Assembly (NCBI GenBank): GCA_039029315.1
Contig: JBCCGK010000057.1
Coordinates: forward strand, 1 to 64,000
Reading direction: 5' to 3'
Source of the DNA: JBCCCJ01 sp039029315
Lineage (GTDB): Bacteria; Bacteroidota; Bacteroidia; J057
DNA length: 64,000 nucleotides
In this document: positions 1-9,517 of the stretch, piece after piece
How positions within the stretch are numbered: position 1 is the stretch's first letter
Layout of the letters: every line of letters begins with the position of its first letter
Made by a program: the position numbers and the translations under genes
The notes under the pieces: model-generated
Database searches by the model: none
The model's input: the letters and a program-made list of their open reading frames with translations, nothing else
What the model was told of the DNA's origin: nothing

Positions 1-1559
1 GTAGTTTTCAATGAGCTGGCTATCAGTATGATCCTTTTTCGAAATAACTTGCAGACTCCATTGCAGCACTGATTTCTTCGTCTTTGATACTCTAACACTC
101 CACCACAGCACGGCCACTGCATCCTCACTCTTGAAGATGGCCTAGGGCCGAAATATCGAGTAAATAATATCTGAAGATTTTTGAATAGTTTTGACTGCAG
201 TGAAGAGGCCGTGCAGTGGTGGAGTTAAGAGTATCAAAGTATGATCCTTGTTCACATATCAAGTAATTGACTGCAAGTTGTTGCAAAGGTGGACCATAGT
301 ATTGTTGAAGACTGGTACATGGTGCAAGCCAAAGACATCCCTATTGTACTACCACCCCCAGAGCATGCATACTTCCTAATCCATGGTGCTATGTCCCCCA
401 GCCTAACCAACATTATACGAGAGTTTTATAACACCAGCACGTGGCAGCTGAGATTGGACGTACATGTACTTCTGTGAAGTACAACAGAGTAACTTCCCTG
501 AGAGGGGTGAAGGGAAGCACTCAAGGAATGGGTGCACCCACTATCCTGACAAGATTATTTACAGTATTGGCCTCCTTGTGGGTCTTTACAAGCGTACAGT
601 CTAATCCAACAACTCCGCCAGTCAGGAAATTTCAACCTTGTGAAGGCAGCCGAGACAAAAAAAAATTAAATGACGAAAGAAAAGGAATACAGTACTACTG
701 GTACCTTTGTTCTTCTGCGTCCTGGCAATTTCCTTCTCGATCTCGGAAATCTTCTCCAAAATACCCATCTTGAATGGCTTTATTCAGGCTTCGTCTCGTA
801 TTCTACTTTGGGGCAAGGTAACAGCAAGAGCACAGTCATGTACTCCTGGAAACAGAAAATTTGATCCCACAATTTTCGGGGCTCGGCGACGAGCGAAGAG
901 CCAGTGGATACAGCTCGCCGAGTTGGGGCAACGATCAACAAACGAGTGAAGATCTACTTCTAACACAGTGTCTCAAACTGCAGCGCTATGGAGCAGCGGT
1001 CAGAACTAACTTCACAAAAGCGAAATGTCATAACAACAAATTTCTCCAGAATGAAGCTGAAAATAAGTGAACGTGCTTTACTTCGCAGAAGTCGTCGACG
1101 TCCGTGAGTCGAGTCGTGAACGTATATCGCATGGCCGTCGCAGATCGCAAAATCGATCGACGACGAGGTCACCCCACGATTCTTGTCCGAACGAGCTGTC
1201 AATGCGAATCGCTGTTCCATCATTTTTTCTCATTCGACCAGCCACTGGGTGTACTCTCTATAATACTTGTGCCTGGCGAAGCAAAGGAGCCCTATCCGAC
1301 GAAGCTCTTTTACATCCATGCTTTCCCATTGACGCAGTGGACCGTTCCTGGGCTGATCCATGTTGAACTTTGATTTTAATTTCTTCGACCTTCAACTCAT
1401 CTACTGAAAGTCCGGTCCTGAATTTAAAATTTTGTTCAATGTATTTTAGCTCCTGATTGGCAAACATTTCCTGAGATCTCTAGCTTTCAACCCCAGGCAA
1501 GGTGTTGGATTGGAGCTACCGCTTTGAAGGAGGAGCTGTTGTTATTGGTCTCCGGAGAC
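1..1559. other. Eukaryote-like segment with no recognisable gene
   Basis: No reading frame in this stretch resembles a known protein. Open frames are short and overlap on both strands, as expected by chance. The style differs from the densely coding bacterial DNA after 4 kb. The only structure I see is the inverted repeat at 82-239. The segment leads into the dehydrogenase gene and probably holds its 5' flank. Assignment to an animal genome rests on that gene. Confidence 0.5.
82..239. repeat. Imperfect inverted repeat, ~40 bp arms
   Basis: The left arm (about 82-120, CTTTGATACTCTAACACTCC then CACCACAGCACGGCCACTGC) is matched by the reverse complement of about 197-239, with a few mismatches and small gaps. 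A short direct repeat, AGTATGATCCTT, lies outside each arm (25-36 and 238-249). It could be a small foldback transposon of the eukaryotic host. No target duplication could be fixed. Confidence 0.5.
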
Positions 1560-2597
1560 ATGGCCGAGATATTGCTTTGGGTGCTGGCTGTTGTCGTTCT
1601 GCTGTCTGTCTTGATTGGCCTCATACGACTGTACGTTAGAGGTGGAGTGTGCCATTGCACAGCGCAGCTCTTCGGCAAGACTGTGATTGTCACGGGTGCT
1701 AACACGGGGATTGGCAAGGAGACGGCTAGAGACCTGGCCAGCCGTGGTGCTCGAGTCATTCTGGCCTGTAGAAATCTTGATGCAGCTACAGCAGCTGCTG
1801 AGGATATCCGACGTAGTCACAGTGCGGGCAGTGTAGTTGTCATGCATCTAGACTTGGCTGACATGCGAAGTGTCCAGACTTTTGCCCAGGCCGTTCTGGA
1901 GAACGAAAGCCGCCTGGACATCCTGATCAACAATGCCGGCATAATGCGGTGTCCTAAATGGCGGACGGCACAGGGCTTTGAAATGCAGTATGGCGTGAAT
2001 CACTTGGGACACTTCTTACTGACAAACCTTCTTGCTGACCTGTTACGCAAAACTGGCACTAAGGACAATCCCAGCCGGGTGATCAACGTGTCGTCAATAG
2101 GTCATAAGAGAGCTCGGCTTGACTTCAGTGACCTCAATCTGGAGAAACAGCCCGACTCAGAGTATAACCCTCGGCAAGTGTATTGCAATTCTAAGATCAT
2201 GAATATTCTCTTCACGCTGGAGCTCTCTCTTCGATTCCGAGCCACCAAGGACTGCCACGTCGTCACCTCTTCCTTGCATCCGGGCATCATCCGCACGGAG
2301 TTAGCCCGTCACATGTTCAAAGATGTCAACAGGCTTCTGTATCTGTTTCTCGTGCCTGTCGCCTATCTGGCCTTGAAGTCCCCAACAGAAGGAGCACAGA
2401 CTAGCATTTACCTGGCAGTGAAGCCGAATCCACGCGAAGATGACGGCAAGTATTTCGCTGACTGTAAGGAAACACCGTGCACAGCCGCAGCGAAGGACAA
2501 GACTGACGCCGCCCGACTGTGGCTGGTGAGTGAGGAGGCATGCAAGCCGTATCTGCAGCCAACATTCACCTTGAACGCTGCCCAATCAAGTATGTGA
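1560..2597 (+). CDS. Short-chain dehydrogenase, retinol dehydrogenase 11-14 type (animal-like)
   Basis: Predicted 345-residue NAD(P)-dependent oxidoreductase of the classical SDR superfamily. The start is the ATG at 1560, in a strong Kozak-like context (G at -3, G at +4); the frame is open upstream only from a non-ATG codon. An N-terminal hydrophobic helix (about residues 3-25) would anchor it to a membrane. Next come the cofactor motif TGANTGIG, the NNAG motif, the VSS catalytic serine region and the YCNSK active site (Tyr and Lys both present). Length, anchor and motif spacing match animal RDH11/12/13/14 proteins, which interconvert retinol and retinal or reduce lipid aldehydes. The gene is a single uninterrupted exon. 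Its substrate cannot be told from sequence. Nothing bacterial surrounds it, so it is the main evidence that the first ~3.9 kb is host DNA. Confidence 0.85.
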   Translation: MAEILLWVLAVVVLLSVLIGLIRLYVRGGVCHCTAQLFGKTVIVTGANTGIGKETARDLASRGARVILACRNLDAATAAAEDIRRSHSAGSVVVMHLDLADMRSVQTFAQAVLENESRLDILINNAGIMRCPKWRTAQGFEMQYGVNHLGHFLLTNLLADLLRKTGTKDNPSRVINVSSIGHKRARLDFSDLNLEKQPDSEYNPRQVYCNSKIMNILFTLELSLRFRATKDCHVVTSSLHPGIIRTELARHMFKDVNRLLYLFLVPVAYLALKSPTEGAQTSIYLAVKPNPREDDGKYFADCKETPCTAAAKDKTDAARLWLVSEEACKPYLQPTFTLNAAQSSM

Positions 2598-3900
2598 TCA
2601 AACTAGAATTTGAATTTGGTACCGATTCCGCAGACCTTATTTTTTTCTTTCTAGGCTTCTCGAGCTTCCCGTCATTTCTTCATGTCTTTGCTAGCGTTTG
2701 CAGAAATTACTGTCATTCAAGGTTGTCTCACAGATATAGTACAAGCAGTCCAATCACAGCACAAATAACCCTTTCTCATTTGCTGCAATAATTAAATTGC
2801 ATCCTATTTTGGCACTGACGTAAACACTGGGGCTGTTTCTGCTTTCAGTATTTTCCTTAATTTCGTTATTGCACTTGAATTCCTCAATTGGTTAATCTGG
2901 ACAAGATCGGTTCATGTATCAGACCAAAAAGGACCAAAATCAACCAAGCCCAGAAAGATGGGTTGCTGTTGCTGCCAAGCTCTTGAGTCTTGACACTACA
3001 GATGTTGCAGGTCTGGTGTGTCACGCTCCTTCTTGCTTTTTTGGCGCTGCTGATGTAGTCTCATAATCCAGACTGTTGATCATGTATTGGGTGAGCTCCT
3101 TCCCCTTCCCCTTGCCCCCGACTCGAAAAAGCGACCAGTTTCATCACCTGCGACCGGCCCATGTGACCTGCATGGCTTGGGCGTTTGTGCGGCGTATTTT
3201 CAGGGTGCCATACCCGCTCGCAAGGTGCATGTGGAGGGATGTCAGTAGCAATGTTCGACTCTTGCAGCAAACGTAGGTAGGGACCAGCAAGCCTTTGCAG
3301 CACTGCACACTTACTAACTAATTTAGTTCTAGAAAGAGTACATGACGTACTCTTGGTTCTAGGCGACATAATGGGACTGCAGTACTTTTTGTGCATGCGA
3401 TGCTGTGGCAAAATATTGGGGCGAAAGGAGTTCGTCATGGGGACAGCTCAAGGGACTTTCCCGCAGGAGCGACCTGCGTCCAGAACTCGCTGCTGTGTCT
3501 CGGTACGTGTGTTGTCTGCCTGATCGGGTCGACGTTCTTTTCAAATTTCAGCAGCGGGCCAAGGCACAGCGCTACCTGTATCTACCGCGTGCAGGTAAAA
3601 AGGTTGTGACCTCGCGGTGCAAGGCAACGCCAGCGCTATGATCTGACGGAGTCTCGAGATTTTTTCGCTCTGGAATCGTTTTTAGGCAAGTCAGCGCTTT
3701 TCCTCAACGGTCGCCTTGCTCGCTGGATCGCTGATGAGGTTGACAGGTCATTGGTGAGTGGCAGCCTAGCCTGCTGGCTTGTCGCGGGCCGTGCGTTTGC
3801 CGAATTTTCTTGCAATGGAGACCAGTGCGAGGTCCATGTAACGCCGATACCTCAGCGCACTGATCCTATCCGCTTCGACGACCGCAGCGTAGGACAGCTT
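2598..3900. other. Eukaryote-like non-coding segment
   Basis: Downstream flank of the dehydrogenase. I see no protein I recognise, no RNA gene and no clear AATAAA polyadenylation signal (only AATAA-like runs near 2764-2790). The overlapping short frames on both strands at 3061-3641 look like chance. Confidence 0.45.
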
Positions 3901-4050
3901 CTAGCCGGCTAGGTACGAGGAACAACGCTTCTGGTGATGGCTGTGTGAGCGATTAGTCAGCTCAGGGTAGCAGCAGCAACTACTATTGTACAAAGTCTTC
4001 CCAACATTTTCAGTGCGATCACGAGCAATCGGATTGTGTTCACCGGAGCC
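3900..4050. other. Junction between animal-like and bacterial DNA
   Basis: Leftward of about 4050 the minus-strand bacterial reading frame loses resemblance to its family. The last family-like residues are around GSGSSYTVSGG (about 4045-4085). The tail after them is rich in Cys, Ser and His and has no counterpart in the paralogue at 57711-60785. The exact join cannot be fixed by eye. A chimeric contig is the simplest explanation; a real integration of bacterial DNA into an animal genome is the alternative. Confidence 0.6.
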
Positions 4051-6942
4051 GCCAGAAACAGTATAGGAGGAACCTGACCCAGCAATTTCCACTTTGGCTT
4101 TGGTAGGAGTATTGGTCCCAATGCCTACATTTCCGCCATCCCCGCTGAGGATCGTACTTCCTCCTTCGCCCTGGATATATAGAATAGAAGGACTTCCATT
4201 ATTTCGACCCATGATTTCATTATTATCTATGGCAATGTTTTGGGAACTCACATCGCCTAACAAGAGATAACCATGGTTAGTCGGGGAAACATCTGTTCCA
4301 TTGACAATGTGTAATTTGGATTGGGGGTCGGTGGTAGCAATGCCTACATTTCCATCACTGCCCTCAATAACCATATCGGGATTGTCTCCTGCACCTGCAG
4401 CGGCATAAACTTCAATGGCATTATTGGAAATGCCAAAGCCATATAAACTTGTGCCTCCTGTATTTTGATAGAGAGCTAGTTTTCGGCCGAGCGTATTTCC
4501 AAAATCCATCAAGTGCTGAGGCTGATCGGTTCCAATGCCTATATTCCCTGTATTACGCATTATTGTTAGGATATTGTCAACCGAGACCAGCCCATTCTGG
4601 AGTCCTCTAAATTTCAAGACATCCTGAACACCTTCGAACATAGCCTCTATTCCAAAATCAGAAGAATATTCCTCAGTCCATCGCAATCTGGGTCCTGAAC
4701 CGGCGGTATTAGAAGCGCCATCAATTTTGAGAATGGGATTGCCTCCGTTTCCAATATGTAATATGGTTTCCGGAGTGGGATTCCCAATTCCTACCTTGCC
4801 TGCATGATCTATGACTATTCCTTCATTATCTCCATCACCAGAAAGATAATGACTATTCAATTGAAGGTTTTGGTTAGCAATGTGATTGCCGAGATCATCA
4901 CTCCCCAAACTGGATAGATCGACTGTCTGGTCAGCCTGGGCATCATCCTTGAGGGAAATCTCCAGCGTTGTACCATTCAGATTGAATTTGTCTATGGTTT
5001 GGTTATCTGTGTCAATGCCTGAAAGATCAACTGTCTGATCGGCCTGTGCATCATCCTCTAGGGAAAGAGATAGGGTTGTGCCACTCAAAGTGAAATTATC
5101 AATCGTTTGGTTATCTGTGTCCAATCCCGAAAGATCAACTGTTTGATCAGCTTGTGCATCATCCTCTAGGGAAAGAGATAGGGTTGTGCCATTCAAATTG
5201 AAATTATCAATCGTTTGATTATCTGTGTCCAATCCCGAAAGATCTTGTGAATTTCCTCCTGAAATAGTCAACTCACCACCCGACAAGAATAAACTCTGCA
5301 ACTCATTGCTGGGGTCAGTATCTCCATCTTGAATATCCGATATTGAGGAATTGGCATTCATTCCATCCTGTTCATTGATTTGCCATAGATAAGAACTTTT
5401 AGTCCCATCAACACTGAGTGTGCTATTCCCAAAGTCTGAAGTTCCCCGAAATTCTCCCACCATTACGACTTTCCCATTCACATTCCAGGAAATCCCATTG
5501 GCTTGGGAGCTTAAGGGTCCCACATCCTGCACAGCCCATTGAACCTGTGTAGCAGGATTGTATTTGGCGGCAAACCCCTTTATTTCCCCAGTACTGCTTA
5601 GTGTATCATTTCCCAGAAATATGGAATCAATCAAAATGCCTGCCATATATATATTATCCGCATGATCTAAGCTGAGACTTGTTATCACATCTGCCTGAAC
5701 CGATCCTCCTCCTACAGCCCATTGGGAAACCCCTAAAGCGTCATAGTTATGGATAAAGAAATCACTCAGCCCATTACTGGTCAAAGAGGTATTTCCAAAA
5801 GTGACACTGCCCTCAAAATTACCTCCAATATAGGGATTCCCTCCTACGTCTAAGGCGATAGTACTGCCCCTATCAGATGCAGGTCCACCTGAACTAGCGG
5901 CCCATCGAAATCCACCTGCGGCATCAAAAGAGGTGATAAAAACATCTTGATTCCCATTAGAGGTCAGGGTAGTAGATCCTACAGTAGCTGAATTGATAAA
6001 AGATCCCGTAGCATATACGATTCCATCGCTATCTACCGCTATACCATACCCAATATCATCACCGGTTCCGCCTAGCCTCTCCAGCCAAATTGGATTTCCA
6101 TCAGGATCCACTTTCATGAGTAAGACTTCATAGCTGGTACTAACAGGATTGATGAGCGACAAACTCTCAATCGTAAAGGTGTTTCGAAAATAGCCCGTCA
6201 CATAACTATTACCTGCAGGATCTACATCTATATCTGTTGCTGCATCAGGACTATTGCCACCACCTCGTTTTGCCCAAACCAATTTGCCAAATGGATCATA
6301 CTTTGCTAAAAAGACATCAGAAGAAAATGATTCACTGAGGAGTGTGTCGTTTTCTAGAATCATCCTAATTCTGAAATTTCCTGTCACATAGCTGTTTCCG
6401 TAGGCATCGACACTGATACCCCCTGGATTCTTAGAGCCTGTTCCGGACAGGCTATTAGCCCATAGGATCTTTCCAGCTGAATTGAACTTAGCAACATATA
6501 AATCTGCCTGTCCTGTAGAGACTAATTCTACATCACCCGCTCTGATCGTGTCATGAAATTGCCCTATCACATATATATTTCCGGCCTGATCGGTTGCAAC
6601 ATCTTTTGCCAGATCAAATGCGTTTCCCTTCCAGATTTTATCTACTGAGGCTTGTGACTCACGGCCACAATCTTTGATCCATTCTGCTCCAGAGAAATAA
6701 TTGAAGCAGGAATCGTCAAGATTATAGATCATCAAGCCATCTGCTGGATTCGCGATGGCATCCCGCTCTGTGCTTGTCATTCTTGGAAGGAGCATGCCTT
6801 TGTCTATACTCCTGACATCCAGCATGGCGGAAGGATCTGGATCGGTATTGGTTTCATTGATCGAGACCTGGGCCTGAACCATACCCAAAAGAGCAAGGAC
6901 CAGGAAAAAGAGGAGAGAAAAATGGTGTTGAAAATTGTTCAT
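3901..6942 (-). CDS. SBBP-repeat / tail-fibre-like surface protein, C-terminus lost at junction
   Basis: A secreted protein of 1013 codons as read, with a signal peptide at residues 1-24 (ending MVQAQ). Residues ~25-95 form the Bacteroidota N-terminal module with DPSAMLDVRS..KGMLLPRMT and GLMIYN. About residues 110-540 carry SBBP-type beta-propeller repeats (pattern AK....G...WA...GG, then D..GN.YVTG.F). Three 36-residue tandem repeats follow, then stretches of the phage-tail-fibre-like 'VGIGT..P...L.V' type. The last ~45 residues look foreign, so the true C-terminus, possibly an S74 chaperone domain, is missing. It is a paralogue of the gene at 57711-60785 and, like it, lies directly downstream of a REC-kinase-REC-AraC regulator gene. 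It is preceded by conserved promoter site A. Ligand unknown. Confidence 0.75.
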   Translation of the reverse strand: MNNFQHHFSLLFFLVLALLGMVQAQVSINETNTDPDPSAMLDVRSIDKGMLLPRMTSTERDAIANPADGLMIYNLDDSCFNYFSGAEWIKDCGRESQASVDKIWKGNAFDLAKDVATDQAGNIYVIGQFHDTIRAGDVELVSTGQADLYVAKFNSAGKILWANSLSGTGSKNPGGISVDAYGNSYVTGNFRIRMILENDTLLSESFSSDVFLAKYDPFGKLVWAKRGGGNSPDAATDIDVDPAGNSYVTGYFRNTFTIESLSLINPVSTSYEVLLMKVDPDGNPIWLERLGGTGDDIGYGIAVDSDGIVYATGSFINSATVGSTTLTSNGNQDVFITSFDAAGGFRWAASSGGPASDRGSTIALDVGGNPYIGGNFEGSVTFGNTSLTSNGLSDFFIHNYDALGVSQWAVGGGSVQADVITSLSLDHADNIYMAGILIDSIFLGNDTLSSTGEIKGFAAKYNPATQVQWAVQDVGPLSSQANGISWNVNGKVVMVGEFRGTSDFGNSTLSVDGTKSSYLWQINEQDGMNANSSISDIQDGDTDPSNELQSLFLSGGELTISGGNSQDLSGLDTDNQTIDNFNLNGTTLSLSLEDDAQADQTVDLSGLDTDNQTIDNFTLSGTTLSLSLEDDAQADQTVDLSGIDTDNQTIDKFNLNGTTLEISLKDDAQADQTVDLSSLGSDDLGNHIANQNLQLNSHYLSGDGDNEGIVIDHAGKVGIGNPTPETILHIGNGGNPILKIDGASNTAGSGPRLRWTEEYSSDFGIEAMFEGVQDVLKFRGLQNGLVSVDNILTIMRNTGNIGIGTDQPQHLMDFGNTLGRKLALYQNTGGTSLYGFGISNNAIEVYAAAGAGDNPDMVIEGSDGNVGIATTDPQSKLHIVNGTDVSPTNHGYLLLGDVSSQNIAIDNNEIMGRNNGSPSILYIQGEGGSTILSGDGGNVGIGTNTPTKAKVEIAGSGSSYTVSGGSGEHNPIARDRTENVGKTLYNSSCCCYPELTNRSHSHHQKRCSSYLAG
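4921..5244 (-). repeat. Three tandem 108 bp repeats inside the surface protein gene
   Basis: Three consecutive units encode 36 residues each, of the form DLSGLDTDNQTIDNF, NLNGTTLSLSLEDDAQ, ADQTV. Units 1 and 2 are nearly identical in DNA; unit 3 (plus-strand left end) has diverged. A shorter related motif (DLSSLNTDNQ, LSLSGTQLTISGG) repeats in the paralogue at about 58,845-59,050. Such repeats probably make a stalk whose length can change by recombination. Confidence 0.8.
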
Positions 6943-6966
6943 GACTCAAAGATTTTTTCTATGAGT

Positions 6967-7035
6967 CAAAGGTGAGCGAAAGTCGAATTAGGAGATGTGA
7001 GAATTGTGTCAAAAAACCAGAGGATTGTGCCAAAG
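6967..7035 (-). promoter_or_regulatory. Regulon site A: -7 element plus 21-bp direct repeat
   Basis: Read on the plus strand: CAAAGGTG at 6967-6974, 28 bp, ATTGTGTCA at 7003, and a second half-site TTGTGCCAA whose first T (7025) is 21 bp after the first (7004). On the minus strand the first box reads CACCTTTG, a variant of the Bacteroidota -7 element TANNTTTG, 25 bp from the start of the surface protein gene. No convincing -33 TTG is present, suggesting dependence on an activator. The same spacing recurs at sites B-E. Confidence 0.75.
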
Positions 7036-7066
7036 TGAATGCTGGAAACAAGCCATCTGGCCGATC

Positions 7067-9118
7067 TTATCTATTTTGGTGTCGCATCTTCAAAGGGGAG
7101 GTGCCATATTCCAGACTAAATATCCGGGAAAAATAGGAAGGGTCAGAAAATCCAACTTCATAGGCGATATCTGCAACAGCTTTGTCGGTTGATGTCAATA
7201 GAGCAATCGCTTTTTGAAATCGAAATTCTCTGATGACGATGGAGATGGATTTGTTGGTGAGGGCATGGACTTTTCGATGCAAGGTGGATCGACTCATACC
7301 GATCATTCTGCACAATCTGGGAACCGAGAAGTCTGTATCGCCGTGATGTTCTTCCAGGATTTGATGAAGTTTGGAAAAAAATGCGTCTTCCTGTTCATGC
7401 TCTTTGGAAGGGGGAAGTAGGGATGGTTGGGCGCCTGAATATCTGGCCTGAAGCGCCTTGCGTACTGCCATCAATTTCTCCAGACGAATCAATAACTCCT
7501 CCTGTGCAAAGGGTTTGGCCAGATAAGCATCCGCACCCCTGCGCAGACCATCAATGCGGGAAGCATGATCAGATCTGGCAGTCAACAGGACGATGGGAAT
7601 ATGGCTGGTTCTGGCATCACGCTTCAGTCTCTTGCATAGCTCAAATCCATCTTTGTTTGGCATCATGACATCGCTAATAATCAGATCTGGAATGTGCTCC
7701 AGTGCCATATCGATTCCTTGCTGTCCATCTCTGGCAATGAGCAGGGAATATTGATCATTCAGGCAGGACAGCAAGTAGGTGACCACATCTGCATTGTCTT
7801 CCACGATCAAAAGACGCGGCTGATCCTCTGTCGATGTTATGGCTGGCACTATTTGTGGTTCAGCATCCCCTGACCTTGCTTCCAGCAACTCTGCTACTGA
7901 ATCCTTGATACCTTGGTTCTTCTCCTGAGGCGCTTGTTGGCTAATGGGAAAGGTCAATTGAAACCTTGTCCCCACACCGGTCTGACTCTCTACGGTAATC
8001 TCTCCATCCAATACCTGCACCAGTTCTTTGGTCAATGAGAGCCCTATTCCGGTTCCTTCTCCTTTCCGGCTAGAAGAGCCATCCACTTGGTAAAATCGAT
8101 CAAAAATATGTCTCAGTTTCTCTTCCGGGATGCCAATCCCACTATCCTTGATTGTGATTTGCAACACAGGAAGGGATGCTTGGCCAACTTTTTCCTCAAA
8201 CACTCCCTGCTCAATGTTCACTTCAATCTTCCCATTCTCATCTGTAAATTTGATCGCATTGGAGATGAGATTGGAGAAAATCCTCAACATCTTCTCTGGA
8301 TCATAATCCATCCAGATGGTGTCCTCTGAAGCCTGAAAGGAGAAATTGATCTGTTTGAGTTCGGCAAGGGTTTGGAATGATTCCGCCAGATAGCGAAAGA
8401 AGGAAACGACTTCTCCTTTGACCAAATTCACCTGAAGTTTGCCGGATTCCAGCTTTTGAAGATCCAGAATCTGATTGACCAGATCGAGAAGTTGGTGGGT
8501 ATTGCGGAGGATGAGATCATGTCCTTTGTCCTGCCATTGATCTGGATTCTCCTTGATTTGCTTCACCATGCCCTTGATGACGGTCAAGGGTGTGCGAAAT
8601 TCATGGGAAATATTGGTAAAAAAGCGAGTCTTGAAGTGATCCAGTTCTTCCAGATAACGGGCTTTTTCATCTGTTTTTGCCAGTTCCTGCTGGGTAAGGG
8701 GTAATTGCTTGCGGGCTGCTTCTCCTTCTCTGATCTGATTCAGTTCTTCTTCTGCCTTTTGAATGGTTGCCCGTAAATCATGGATATCTATCGGCTTGGT
8801 GATAAAGTCAAAAGCTCCCCGGTTCATGGAAGCACGGATATTGTCCATATTGCCATATGCCGTTACCATGATGATTTTGAGGAGATAAGGTTTCTGCTTG
8901 AGGTTGTTCATCAAGGTCAAACCATCCATTTCAGGCATATTGATATCCAGGAGTATGATCTCAATCCCTTCTTCCTGTTCCAGATAATCCAGAGTTGCCT
9001 GACCGCTGATTGCAAAATGGAAGTCATAGACATTTCTTCTGATCTCTTTGCGAAACCGCATCCGGATCATTTCTTCCATCAAAACTTCATCATCTACCAC
9101 AAGGATTTTTACAGGCAT
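7067..9118 (-). CDS. Soluble hybrid two-component regulator, REC-HisKA-HATPase-REC-AraC
   Basis: A 683-residue cytoplasmic signalling protein. Receiver 1 spans ~1-120 (acceptor D58 in LLDINMPEMDG, conserved K in FDFITKP). The kinase dimerisation domain has H172 in NISHEFRTPL. The ATPase domain carries NAIKFTDENG, DSGIGIPEE and GEGTGIGLSL. Receiver 2 has D483 in ISDVMMPNKDG and K in YLAKPF. The C-terminal AraC/HTH_18 DNA-binding domain spans ~580-683 (second helix-turn-helix DIAYEVGFSDPSYFSR). There is no membrane segment or periplasmic sensor, unlike classical hybrid two-component systems, so it probably receives phosphate at D58 from a separate kinase. Its paralogue is 61147-63162. It lies 5' of the SBBP surface protein (6942) and is a candidate to bind the 21-bp direct repeats upstream of surface genes (inference). 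Confidence 0.9.
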   Translation of the reverse strand: MPVKILVVDDEVLMEEMIRMRFRKEIRRNVYDFHFAISGQATLDYLEQEEGIEIILLDINMPEMDGLTLMNNLKQKPYLLKIIMVTAYGNMDNIRASMNRGAFDFITKPIDIHDLRATIQKAEEELNQIREGEAARKQLPLTQQELAKTDEKARYLEELDHFKTRFFTNISHEFRTPLTVIKGMVKQIKENPDQWQDKGHDLILRNTHQLLDLVNQILDLQKLESGKLQVNLVKGEVVSFFRYLAESFQTLAELKQINFSFQASEDTIWMDYDPEKMLRIFSNLISNAIKFTDENGKIEVNIEQGVFEEKVGQASLPVLQITIKDSGIGIPEEKLRHIFDRFYQVDGSSSRKGEGTGIGLSLTKELVQVLDGEITVESQTGVGTRFQLTFPISQQAPQEKNQGIKDSVAELLEARSGDAEPQIVPAITSTEDQPRLLIVEDNADVVTYLLSCLNDQYSLLIARDGQQGIDMALEHIPDLIISDVMMPNKDGFELCKRLKRDARTSHIPIVLLTARSDHASRIDGLRRGADAYLAKPFAQEELLIRLEKLMAVRKALQARYSGAQPSLLPPSKEHEQEDAFFSKLHQILEEHHGDTDFSVPRLCRMIGMSRSTLHRKVHALTNKSISIVIREFRFQKAIALLTSTDKAVADIAYEVGFSDPSYFSRIFSLEYGTSPLKMRHQNR

Positions 9119-9329
9119 ATTGGTTAGGGACCTTATTCTGCAACATAAGACAAAAAAAGGGAATTCTTGATCTATGTTGGTTGGTTTTTGGACATGGATT
9201 ATTGGAGGATTGAAAAAGGAGCCTTCATCAACATCACCCTAAAACAGCGAAGTTCATTCATTCACAAAAGCCGTTTCCAGGCTGTAATGAGGGATTTTCT
9301 ATTTTTCAAAATGGCCAAAGTCAAACTAA
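9119..9329. other. Upstream region of the hybrid regulator gene
   Basis: About 210 bp between the regulator start and miniature element copy 1. I see no 21-bp direct repeat of the regulon type and no clear promoter match. The rest of the 9119-9517 gap is the element itself. Confidence 0.4.
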
Positions 9330-9489
9330 GAGACTGTTTAGGAATCTGTGCTGAGAATTTTTATGGTGTATTTTTTTCTCAAACAAGGCTCTTTTTTGTT
9401 CTCATAGTGGTGCTATGGGAACAAAAAAAGCTGTAGGATGAGGAAAAAGACACATGCAAAAAATAAGTGACAGATGTTCAAACAGTCTC
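9330..9489. mobile_element. Miniature element copy 1 (IS1031/IS5-type ends), carries terminator hairpin
   Basis: A 160 bp element with ends GAGACTGTTT and AAACAGTCTC, flanked by a 3-bp direct repeat TAA (9327-9329 and 9490-9492). Copies with the same ends lie at 20052-20212 (inverted) and 63479-63639. Ends starting GAG and a TNA target duplication are known traits of the IS1031 group of the IS5 family, so this looks like a non-autonomous derivative. Its centre (about 9388-9431) is a hairpin with stem TTTTGTTCTCATAG / CTATGGGAACAAAA and A/T runs on both sides, i.e. a possible two-way terminator. It begins 28 bp after the stop of the 9518-11341 gene. Confidence 0.8.
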
Positions 9490-9517
9490 TAAAAGAAAAG
9501 AAAAAAATTGTGCCCGA

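Noticed and set aside
1524..1559. An upstream extension of the dehydrogenase (12 codons)
   Set aside because: It begins at TTG, which is not a normal eukaryotic start; the ATG at 1560 has a strong Kozak context and starts the membrane anchor.
3061..3641. Overlapping short frames on both strands in the animal-like segment
   Set aside because: No family resemblance and mutual overlap; treated as chance.
4913..5250. A CRISPR-like array at the repeated DNA
   Set aside because: The repeats are contiguous 108 bp coding units in frame, without spacers.
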